Shown here: positions 48,233 through 55,852 of the stretch, piece by piece | Position numbering within the stretch: position 1 is the stretch's first letter | Layout of the letters: the number at the start of each line of letters is the position of its first letter | From: Akkermansiaceae bacterium | GTDB lineage: Bacteria > Verrucomicrobiota > Verrucomicrobiia > Verrucomicrobiales > DEV007 | Direction of reading: 5' to 3' | DNA: 64,000 nt | Assembly: GCA_024233005.1 (NCBI GenBank) | Contig: JACKQE010000009.1 | Span: 62,001 to 126,000, forward strand | Position numbers and translations under genes: made by a program | Notes under the pieces: model-generated | Told to the model about the DNA's origin: nothing | Database searches by the model: none | What the model saw: only the letters and a program-made list of their open reading frames with translations

Positions 48233-49336
48233 ATGCAAGACGACCTGGGTCAACTGTTGCTCACCGGTGTTCCCGGACTTGAACTCACTCCGGAAACAGC
48301 CTCCCGATTCAGAAAGCTGCAGCCCGGTGGCTATATTTTGTTCGGGCGGAATATCAACCATCCCGAACAACTTCGCAAGTTGATCGATGATCTGAGGGAT
48401 CTCAGCGATGTGGAACCCTTCATCACCATCGATCAGGAAGGCGGGCGGGTTTCCCGTTTGCGGCTCATTGGCAACGAGCCTCCCAACGCCCAGCAGCTGC
48501 GACAAAAGGGGGATCCCATGCTGATTGCCCGCCATGGGCAGCTCACCGGGCAGGTGCTTCGGCAGTTTGGGTTCAATCTTGATCTCTGCCCGGTGCTCGA
48601 CATTTCCCACGACGATGAGGCCGACAACAGTCTGAAGGGCCGTTGCTACGGGACCACTCCCGAAGAAGTGATCCGGAATGCCAGTGTGTTCAATCACGCC
48701 ATGCGACGCGAGGGCATCCTGAGTTGCGGAAAGCATTTCCCCGGATACGCCTCCGCCGAAGTGGATCCCCATCACGAATTGCCTGTCATCACCAAATCAC
48801 TGGCAGAGATGGAGGCTTCCGAACTGGTGCCGTTCCGGGCCCTGCTGGACGATCTCGACAGCCTGATGACCTGTCATTCCCATTTTTCCTGTTGGGACGC
48901 GGATCGGCCGCGCTGGCCGGCGTCCTTGTCGCAGGCCATCATCGGCGGGTTTCTCCGCCACCAGCTTGGCTACCAGGGACTGGTCATGACGGACGACCTT
49001 GATATGGGGGCCATTCTCAATGAAGTGAGCTTCGAGGACACCATCCGCGCCGCGATGATGGCGGGGAACGATTTGGTCATGATTTGCCACCGCGTCGAAT
49101 TGGTGGAGCAGGCCCGCGAAATCCTGACCACGGTGGATCGTCCGGTGTTGGAGGATGCCCTCGACCGGGTTGAACGCACCAAGCGTCGCCTTGCCGGACC
49201 CTACGAATGGTCCTTGGATGGATTCCATGCCATCGACCGTGAAATTTGGAACCTGCGGGTCGACACCCTTGGCGAAGAGCGCGCCGCCATCCTCAGTGTG
49301 GAAGATGGCAAACGCTCCCCGGTTGAACTTTACTGA
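48233..49336 (+). CDS. nagZ: GH3 beta-N-acetylglucosaminidase, NagZ-like
   Basis: 367 residues. GH3 fold without the second GH3 domain, as in NagZ: ITIDQEGGRVSRLR, then KHFPGYASAEVDPHHELPVI, where the NagZ acid/base loop carries His (about 180-181), and VMTDDLDMGAI with the catalytic nucleophile Asp (about 254-255). It would remove GlcNAc from murein fragments. No signal peptide is seen, so it is probably cytosolic. ATGs at 48191 and 48203 are alternative starts; 48233 was chosen to leave room between the divergent genes. Specificity is inferred. Confidence 0.87.
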   Translation: MQDDLGQLLLTGVPGLELTPETASRFRKLQPGGYILFGRNINHPEQLRKLIDDLRDLSDVEPFITIDQEGGRVSRLRLIGNEPPNAQQLRQKGDPMLIARHGQLTGQVLRQFGFNLDLCPVLDISHDDEADNSLKGRCYGTTPEEVIRNASVFNHAMRREGILSCGKHFPGYASAEVDPHHELPVITKSLAEMEASELVPFRALLDDLDSLMTCHSHFSCWDADRPRWPASLSQAIIGGFLRHQLGYQGLVMTDDLDMGAILNEVSFEDTIRAAMMAGNDLVMICHRVELVEQAREILTTVDRPVLEDALDRVERTKRRLAGPYEWSLDGFHAIDREIWNLRVDTLGEERAAILSVEDGKRSPVELY

Positions 49337-49367
49337 CGTCTCTTGCTTCCCACAGAAAAACGACACC

Positions 49368-50069
49368 ATGCTGCCTGTCATCGAAAAGCTTCTCATCGTC
49401 CAGGATCGCGACACCAAACTCCGTGCGCTCCACAAAGATCTGGAACGGGTTCCCGTCGAGGAACAAAACTGCCGCGACCGGATGAGTGACGATGAAAAAA
49501 AGGTCGCCGCAGCCAAGGCCGCGCTGCAATTGGTGGAAGTCGCGATCAAAAATCTCGAACTCGATATCGGGACCCGTCGGCAATCCATCACCCGGATGAA
49601 GACGCAGCAGTATGAAACCCGGAAAAACGAGGAATACACCGCCCTCGGTCATGAGATTGTCCGTTATGAAAAGGAGATCTCGCAACTGGAGGACCAGGAA
49701 ATCGATCTCCTCGACAAAGCAGAAACGGCCAAGAAAGCCCTGAGTGAAGCGGATGCCCGTCGCAAGTCGACCCAGATTTTGGTCAACGAGGATCTCGCAA
49801 AATTGGCGGAACGGAAGACCAACGTCGAAAGCCAAATCGCGGAAATTTCCGCCGAGCGGGCAGCGCTTGCGGCCTTGGTTGAGCCGGAGGTGCTCGATGC
49901 CTACGACCGGATTTCCCAGCGCAAAGGGGAGGCGGTCGTCGCCTTGGAGGACGGGCAATGCAAAGGCTGCCACATGAAGGTGGTCAAATCCACCGTGGTC
50001 GAGGCCAAGGCGGAAAAAGTCCTCGCCCACTGTGAAAACTGCGGACGCCTGATCTATTACGCGGGTTAG
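49368..50069 (+). CDS. Coiled-coil protein with C-terminal C4 zinc ribbon (CdsZ/CT398-like)
   Basis: 233 residues. About 170 residues of long heptad coiled coil (KKVAAAKAALQLVEVAIKNLELD, EIVRYEKEISQLEDQE) end in a four-Cys zinc ribbon: CKGCHMKVV, then CENCGRLIYY. The same layout occurs in CT398/CdsZ of chlamydiae, where a role with sigma-54 or secretion has been proposed, and in similar proteins across PVC bacteria. Function here is unknown. The start at 49368 lies 31 bases after nagZ in the same direction, so co-expression is possible. Confidence 0.88.
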   Translation: MLPVIEKLLIVQDRDTKLRALHKDLERVPVEEQNCRDRMSDDEKKVAAAKAALQLVEVAIKNLELDIGTRRQSITRMKTQQYETRKNEEYTALGHEIVRYEKEISQLEDQEIDLLDKAETAKKALSEADARRKSTQILVNEDLAKLAERKTNVESQIAEISAERAALAALVEPEVLDAYDRISQRKGEAVVALEDGQCKGCHMKVVKSTVVEAKAEKVLAHCENCGRLIYYAG

Positions 50070-50155
50070 GCGGAGGTCTCCTTTCAATCCCTTTTGTCAG
50101 GGGCAGGAATTCTTCCCACCTGGCGGCTCTCCGTGTATAGTGTGGTTTTCTCCGA

Positions 50156-51325
50156 ATGACCACTCTCATCATCAAGCCCCGCGCTCGCATCTTCCACGGA
50201 CATGACTGGGTCTACAGCACGGAGATTCAAAAGGTGGCCGGCGAAGCCGTCGCGGGTGATGTGGTGGCGCTGAAGGATCACCGCAACCGGCCACTTGGGA
50301 CCGCGATTTACAATCCCCACTCCCAGATCGTGGCGCGTCGATTTTCCCGGCGTAAACAGGATCTGGATGCCGACTTCTTTTTCCGCCGATTGGAAAGGGC
50401 GCTCTCCGTGCGGGAAGCCTTGCACTTTCCTGAGCCGGTCTACCGCCTTGCCTGGAGCGAGGCCGATGGATTGCCGGGGGTGATCGTGGACCGCTACGGG
50501 GATTTGTTGGTTGTCCAGACCCTCACCGCGGCAATGGATCAGAGGCGGCATTTGATCTCCGATGCCCTCCGGCAGCTGCTCAATCCCACCGGCATTGTGG
50601 AACGCAATGATTCCTCAATCCGGGTCGCGGAACAATTGCCGCCCCGGGTTGGAATGCTGCATGGGGACGAGGTGGCACCGTTTGATGTCGAAGTGGCCGG
50701 CATCCGTCAGAAAGTGGATCTTTTGACCGGTCAAAAAACCGGACTTTATCTCGACCAGATCGACAACTACGCCGCCGTTGCCCGCTTGGCCCCGGGCAGA
50801 CGGGTGCTGGACTGCTTCTGCAACCAGGGCGGTTTCGCCCTCCACTCCGCGAAGGCCGGGGCTGCCTCCGTCAAGGCGGTGGACATCAGTGAAACGGCCA
50901 TCGCACAGGCTCGGGAAAATGCGGCCACCAATGGTCTGACCATCGATCTGGAACAGGTCAACGCGTTTGATTATCTCAAAAAAGGATCTTCAGAGGGGGA
51001 GGAGTATGATCTGATCATCCTGGATCCGCCATCTTTCACCAAGAACCGGAAGTCCCTCCAGGATGCGCTCCGGGGCTACAAGGAAATTCACCTCCGGGCG
51101 CTGAAAATGCTGAGCAAAGATGGCATCCTTGCGACCTTCTGTTGCTCCCACCACGTCAGCCGGGAAGACCTTCTCCAAGTGATGCGCGAAGCTTCTGTCG
51201 ATGCTCATCGCTTGGTCCGCCAACTGGCGATCCACAGCCAGCGGCGGGACCATCCGGTGGTGCCCACTCTGCCAGAAACCGAATATCTCAAAGGATTCAC
51301 GTTCCAAGCGATGGCGGCCTGGTGA
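50156..51325 (+). CDS. rlmI: 23S rRNA (cytosine-C5) methyltransferase, RlmI-like
   Basis: 389 residues, the size of E. coli RlmI (m5C1962 of 23S rRNA). N-terminal PUA-like domain (LIIKPRARIFHGHDWVY), then YLDQIDNYAAV and RVLDCFCNQGGFALHSAKAGA for SAM binding, VDISETAI, and IILDPPSF; the catalytic Cys is in CCSHHVS. Target base inferred from family. Its stop shares four bases (GTGA) with the start of the next gene, an ABC permease, so the two are coupled although functionally unrelated. Confidence 0.92.
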   Translation: MTTLIIKPRARIFHGHDWVYSTEIQKVAGEAVAGDVVALKDHRNRPLGTAIYNPHSQIVARRFSRRKQDLDADFFFRRLERALSVREALHFPEPVYRLAWSEADGLPGVIVDRYGDLLVVQTLTAAMDQRRHLISDALRQLLNPTGIVERNDSSIRVAEQLPPRVGMLHGDEVAPFDVEVAGIRQKVDLLTGQKTGLYLDQIDNYAAVARLAPGRRVLDCFCNQGGFALHSAKAGAASVKAVDISETAIAQARENAATNGLTIDLEQVNAFDYLKKGSSEGEEYDLIILDPPSFTKNRKSLQDALRGYKEIHLRALKMLSKDGILATFCCSHHVSREDLLQVMREASVDAHRLVRQLAIHSQRRDHPVVPTLPETEYLKGFTFQAMAAW

Positions 51326-53049
51326 ACGAGCGACAGCAATTGTTCCTCCTTTGGCGGACCCACTGGAGGGTGGTCTGGCGGAGATTGCTGCATCTCTGTG
51401 GTTCCCGACGCCTCACCGCGGCGACGCTTGCGGTGTCTTTGTTGGGATACATGGTGGGCGCCTACGAGCTTTTCCGTCAGGGATTGATCTACCTCGGTCG
51501 GATGCCGGGAGCCTCGGGTATTTTGACCGATCGGTTGCTGCACATCGCATTTTTCTGTCTCTTTTTCATGCTGGCGTTTTCGACGGCAGTGACCGCCTAC
51601 ATTTCCCTGTTCCGGTCCCGGGAGACCACTTGGCTGTTCGGTTTGCCTCTGACCCACCGGGTCATCTTTCTCTGGAAGGTGATTGAAACCACTCTCTACA
51701 CGGGGTGGGGGCTTTTGATGCTGTCGGCTCCTTTGTTGTTGGCCTTCGCCCATCACCGGGGGGCGGGATTGGGATTCTATCTGAAGTCGGGGCTGGGCAT
51801 GGTCCTGTTCATGGTGGTGGCCTGCCTGGGAGCGGGGTGTGTGCTTCTTCTCTTGGTGCGTTGCGTGGGGCGACGGCAACTCCGCTGGGGCATGGTCCTG
51901 ATCTCCGGGATAACGGTTTCCTGGTTGGTTCGGGAGTATTTTTATTCCGTCAAAATCGTGGAGCACAGCACCGAAAGCATCTCCCTGGCCGTCCAGGGGG
52001 TCCTACGGCACACAGAGGTCACCACCCATTGGGGGTTGCCGAGCACCTGGTTGGCCGAGGGAGTGTCTCGATGGAGTTTGCCCTTCCGCCGTCAGGGGGA
52101 AATGCTCAATGGAGCCCTCCTGCTCAGTCATGCGCTTTTGGGAGCGCTCTGTGCTTCCTTGCTGGGCAAATGGTTGTTTTTCGATGCGTGGAACCGCACC
52201 GTACAGAGGGAAGCGGCGATCCTACCGGACGCCGACCAATCGGGGCGCCGCTACACTCTGTGGCAGTCCCGCAAGTCCACGTCTGCTTGGCCCCCTTTCT
52301 GGGCCATCGCCAGAAAGGATGTCGTGACCTTTGTGCGGGAGCCTTCCCAATGGGTCCAGTTCGCGCTCGTGTTTGGGCTGCTGGGGCTTTACGCGTTGAA
52401 TATCAGACGATTCAATCCCAATCTGGAGGCTCCTCGGGATGTCGTGTTGATTGCGAGTTTCAATGTGGCGGCGTGTGCCTTCGCCCTGTCCACCCTAACG
52501 ACCAGATTTGTCTATCCTCAATTCAGTTTGGATGGAAGGCGTCTTTGGATTCTCGCGATGGCTCCGATCCGGTTGGAGAAGCTGGTCCTGCAGAAATACC
52601 TGTTGGCGTTAGGATTTACGGGATCCATCGCCTGCCTCATTCTTTTTCTGTCCGGCCGTTCCCTCCATCTTCCCGCTTCTGAAGTCTTGTGGTATGTCCT
52701 CACGATGGCTTTTCTGGCCATTGGATTGAATGGCTTAGCCGTTGGGTTGGGGGTGGTGCTGCCAAATGTGTCAGAGACCAATTCGGCCCGGATCGTGTCT
52801 GGATTTGGAGGCACGGTATGCCTGATTGCCAGTGTGATTTATGTCGTGGGCATCATCGGACTGGCCGTGGTGGGGCGGTTTGCGGTTTTTGGTCAGAACC
52901 GCTGGCCGGAGGGGCTGGCCAGCACCCCGGAAGCCCGTTGGAGTTTGGTGGGAATGGTGCTCATGGCTTCCGCTGCGGCCCTTGTCCCGACGTGGTTGGC
53001 AAAAAAGAGATTAAAAAAGCTGGAAATATCATCGAATATGGAATACTAA
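51322..53049 (+). CDS. Multi-pass ABC-2-type permease
   Basis: 575 residues, start GTG at 51322 overlapping the rlmI stop (GTGA). About ten to twelve hydrophobic helices are visible in two halves, e.g. FFCLFFMLAFSTAVTAYISLF, GLGMVLFMVVACLGAGCVLLLLV, LVFGLLGLYAL, LWYVLTMAFLAIGLNGLAVGLG. The layout and EPSQWVQFALVFGLL resemble the large putative ABC exporter permeases (PF16949 type). No ATP-binding protein gene is next to it, so its partner must be encoded elsewhere. Substrate unknown. Two small membrane-anchored coiled-coil proteins follow. Confidence 0.8.
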   Translation: MNERQQLFLLWRTHWRVVWRRLLHLCGSRRLTAATLAVSLLGYMVGAYELFRQGLIYLGRMPGASGILTDRLLHIAFFCLFFMLAFSTAVTAYISLFRSRETTWLFGLPLTHRVIFLWKVIETTLYTGWGLLMLSAPLLLAFAHHRGAGLGFYLKSGLGMVLFMVVACLGAGCVLLLLVRCVGRRQLRWGMVLISGITVSWLVREYFYSVKIVEHSTESISLAVQGVLRHTEVTTHWGLPSTWLAEGVSRWSLPFRRQGEMLNGALLLSHALLGALCASLLGKWLFFDAWNRTVQREAAILPDADQSGRRYTLWQSRKSTSAWPPFWAIARKDVVTFVREPSQWVQFALVFGLLGLYALNIRRFNPNLEAPRDVVLIASFNVAACAFALSTLTTRFVYPQFSLDGRRLWILAMAPIRLEKLVLQKYLLALGFTGSIACLILFLSGRSLHLPASEVLWYVLTMAFLAIGLNGLAVGLGVVLPNVSETNSARIVSGFGGTVCLIASVIYVVGIIGLAVVGRFAVFGQNRWPEGLASTPEARWSLVGMVLMASAAALVPTWLAKKRLKKLEISSNMEY

Positions 53050-53076
53050 TACATCTTATCTAATTCAATCGTAGCC

Positions 53077-53790
53077 ATGTCCACTCACACTGCCGCCAGA
53101 TTTATCGACGATGAGGACGATGTGGTCATCCGTTTCGACGATGACGAGTTTTCTGCTGGGGGATTGCCGGTGCCGCCTCAGGGGCACCCAATGAGACCCG
53201 TCGCTGGACCGCTTGTTCCGGTTCGTCAGTCTCTGCAATCCGTTCCTGTCATGGGCCTGGATGACGAGGTTCATGATGCCGAAGAGGAAATCGAGCAGCT
53301 CCGGCAGCGGCAGGAGCGTCTCCAGCGCCAAAAAATGGAGCTGGAAGAAATGAGTCGTCGCCGGGAAGAATATGAGCAGGCCCGGACGGATGTGGAAGAA
53401 AAGCTGGTCCGCTACGTCGGCGGCCTGGAAAAGGAAATCATCGAGGCCAAGAAGTGGGCTACTGATTGTGCCGACCTTCGGGAGGTTTTGGAGCACCATC
53501 TCTGCACGGTGCGGAGCCAGCGTTCAGATAGCTGGCAGCGAGGAGAGCAGCGTGAGCGAATCGGCATGGCGATGCGCGAAATCGAAACCGCCCGGGCGGA
53601 GATCGTCAATGGCGGCGAAATTCTGAAGAGCCTGCAAAAGGCTAGGGGGGGACGCGCCGTGATCAAGCCGCTGCGCGCTTCTGTGGATGACAGCGAATTT
53701 TTAATGTGGTTCAAGCGGGGGATCGCTTTCACCATGCCGGCCATCCTCTTTGCGACGGTTGTCATGGTGATCTATGCCTTGTTTGTCTGA
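53077..53790 (+). CDS. Coiled-coil protein with C-terminal membrane anchor
   Basis: 237 residues. An acidic N-terminal part (IDDEDDVVIRFDDDEF) is followed by a long coiled coil (about 65-125, EIEQLRQRQERLQRQKMELEE) and a single hydrophobic C-terminal helix (GIAFTMPAILFATVVMVIYALFV). Such a tail-anchored layout suggests a membrane-tethered scaffold facing the cytosol. No family recognised. It sits 27 bases after the permease gene and 48 bases before another single-TM protein, so the three may be expressed together. Confidence 0.65.
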   Translation: MSTHTAARFIDDEDDVVIRFDDDEFSAGGLPVPPQGHPMRPVAGPLVPVRQSLQSVPVMGLDDEVHDAEEEIEQLRQRQERLQRQKMELEEMSRRREEYEQARTDVEEKLVRYVGGLEKEIIEAKKWATDCADLREVLEHHLCTVRSQRSDSWQRGEQRERIGMAMREIETARAEIVNGGEILKSLQKARGGRAVIKPLRASVDDSEFLMWFKRGIAFTMPAILFATVVMVIYALFV

Positions 53791-53825
53791 TGCCGAAGGG
53801 CAAGGGGAGAAACGTCAACTCGAGA

Positions 53826-53834
53826 GGAGAGGTG
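53826..53834 (+). promoter_or_regulatory. Strong Shine-Dalgarno site for the 53839 gene
   Basis: AGGAGAGGT region ending about five bases before the ATG at 53839. It is unusually good compared with most starts here, which have none. Confidence 0.7.
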
Positions 53835-53838
53835 AATC

Positions 53839-54324
53839 ATGAGCCGTCGAGATTCTGATGAGTTTTTTTATGAAGTGACCAGCCGCATTCCGGGGGCTGC
53901 AAAAGGAAAGCAGGCGGTTCCAAAAGTCGCCGGATTCCTGAAAAAGCCGGAAGCTGGTGCGCCGACGCAACGCAAAGCAGCGTCGCGGTCTGTTCCTTCC
54001 GGTCGCAGTGGCCGAAATGGAGCCGGCTCGAAAGAGGTCGGACGTCTTCTGGATGAAGAAACCCGAATGGTTGAGCAACGCATTGCCGAGCTGAAAGCCA
54101 AATCCGCGCGGGAAAAGCGGGCTAAGGAAAAGCGGGATCAGTTCAAAAACTTCATTCCGCCTCCCGAACACCGCTATCATGCGTCCATGGGGGGAATGCC
54201 TCATGCCGGGCGGAACCGACGCGAGGAATTGGAGGAACGAAATCATCACGCCCTCCGCTTTCTGATGCTGTTTGCGATCGTTTGTGGATTGCTCTGGTGG
54301 CTGCTCCATTCCACCGCTGCCTAG
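53839..54324 (+). CDS. Small basic protein with C-terminal membrane anchor
   Basis: 161 residues. A basic, Arg/Lys-rich N-terminal 110 residues (KPEAGAPTQRKAASR, EQRIAELKAKSAREKRAKEKR) ends in a hydrophobic helix (FLMLFAIVCGLLWWLL). Tail-anchored, probably cytosolic-facing. It has the clearest ribosome site in this window: GAGGAGAGGTGA about 5 bases before the ATG. No family known. Together with its neighbour at 53077 it forms a pair of acidic and basic tail-anchored proteins. Confidence 0.68.
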   Translation: MSRRDSDEFFYEVTSRIPGAAKGKQAVPKVAGFLKKPEAGAPTQRKAASRSVPSGRSGRNGAGSKEVGRLLDEETRMVEQRIAELKAKSAREKRAKEKRDQFKNFIPPPEHRYHASMGGMPHAGRNRREELEERNHHALRFLMLFAIVCGLLWWLLHSTAA

Positions 54325-54397
54325 CGGGAGTCTGTGGGGGCGGGCACGCTTCCCCGGCGGCATTCCGGAATGCCGCCCTTGAAGACGGGATGGCAGC

Positions 54398-55690
54398 ATG
54401 GCAGATTGGGATCCGATGATGACTCCTCTTTCCCGTCGCGCCTTCCTTCGTGGAACCGGGGTATCCCTGTCCCTTCCATTTTTGGAAGCGATGACGCCCA
54501 CGCTGGCGCGGGCTGCTGAGGCGAAGGTTCCCAATCGCATGGTAGCCATCTGCACGTCGCTAGGCGTGTATGGTCCGGCTTTTTTTCCCTCCAAACCAGG
54601 CCGGGAATATGAGCCCACGCCTTATTTGGAGCCCCTTCAAGACCTGAGGGATCGATTCACTGTCCTTTCTGGGCTTTCTCATCCCGAGCAATCCGGCGCC
54701 AACGGGCACACGTCTGAAATGACCTGGCTGACCACGGCGAAGCACCCGGGATTGGGAGGATTCCGAAACACCATTTCGATCGACCAGTTGGTGGCCGAGA
54801 GGATTGGGTTTGAAACCCGGCTACCGTCATTGGTGTTGGGGACCGGTGGCTCCAGCCAAAGTTACACCCGCAGCGGCGTCATGATTCCGGCCGAAACCAA
54901 GCCCTCCAAAGTTTTTGCCCGTCTTTTTCTGGATGGAACCCCCGAAGAGATCCAGAGCCAAATGCGGAAACTGCGTCAAGGTCGCAGCATCATGGACACG
55001 GTGCAGGATGAAGCCTCCAGAATCGGGAAACGAGTCGGGAGCGCGGACCGGGAAAAATTGGACGAGTATTTCACCTCGGTTCGGGAAATGGAAGTCCGGT
55101 TGGAGAAAGCCGAAGAGTGGGTCCAGCGGCCGAAGCCCAAGGTCGCGGAAAAACCGTTGCAGGACATCACCAACGAATCCGACCTGATCGGTCGCATGCG
55201 ACTGCTCTTCCAACTCGTTCCCTTGGCCCTGCAGACAGATTCCACCCGGCTCGTGACTATCCTCATCTCTGGTCGCAATGACGTGCCGGTGGTCCCCGGG
55301 GTGACGATCGACCATCACAATCTCTCTCATCACGGTCAGGATCCGGGAAAGATCGACCAACTCAAACGGATTGAACTGGCCGAGTTCAAAGCTTTGGGGG
55401 ATTTTCTGAGGGAGCTCGCCGGCAAGTCGGAGGGAGGTGGCAATCTGCTGGATTCCACGATGGTGCTCTATGGCAGCAATCTCGGAAATGCCAATTCCCA
55501 CAGTTCCACCAATCTACCCCTTCTTCTCGCGGGGGGAGGCTTCAAGCATGGGCAGCACCTTGTTGCCGGCCAGGAAACCAACAACGTTCCTCTGGCCAAT
55601 CTGTTTGTCCAAATGCTGCAACAAATGGGGCAGGAGGTGGATTCGTTCGGTTCCAGCTCCTCCTCCAGTGTCCCTGGTCTTGAGAGTTGA
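54398..55690 (+). CDS. DUF1552 Tat-exported protein
   Basis: 430 residues. The Tat motif (SRRAFLRGTGVSLSLPFLEAM) is followed by the DUF1552 features RMVAICTSLGVYGPAFFP, SGLSHPEQSGANGHTSEMTWL, and DHHNLSHHGQDP. The fold is related to DUF1501 and the alkaline-phosphatase superfamily, with role unknown. In planctomycetes and many Verrucomicrobiota it is normally next to a cytochrome-domain DUF1592/1588/1585 protein gene; none lies on either side here. It starts 73 bases after the small tail-anchored gene. Confidence 0.9.
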   Translation: MADWDPMMTPLSRRAFLRGTGVSLSLPFLEAMTPTLARAAEAKVPNRMVAICTSLGVYGPAFFPSKPGREYEPTPYLEPLQDLRDRFTVLSGLSHPEQSGANGHTSEMTWLTTAKHPGLGGFRNTISIDQLVAERIGFETRLPSLVLGTGGSSQSYTRSGVMIPAETKPSKVFARLFLDGTPEEIQSQMRKLRQGRSIMDTVQDEASRIGKRVGSADREKLDEYFTSVREMEVRLEKAEEWVQRPKPKVAEKPLQDITNESDLIGRMRLLFQLVPLALQTDSTRLVTILISGRNDVPVVPGVTIDHHNLSHHGQDPGKIDQLKRIELAEFKALGDFLRELAGKSEGGGNLLDSTMVLYGSNLGNANSHSSTNLPLLLAGGGFKHGQHLVAGQETNNVPLANLFVQMLQQMGQEVDSFGSSSSSSVPGLES

Positions 55691-55852
55691 TCTTCAGCCG
55701 GAGATCAGGAGAACCGGAAGTCATTGGAGGCTCCCATTCACCGGCTCTGGCGCCTGACTATCGCTGGAAGGCGTGTTTTGGGTGATCCCTTCCTCCGCAC
55801 CGCCTTTTTTGTCTCGCAATTCCCTCTGGGAGAGGGTATCTATCCCATCAAC

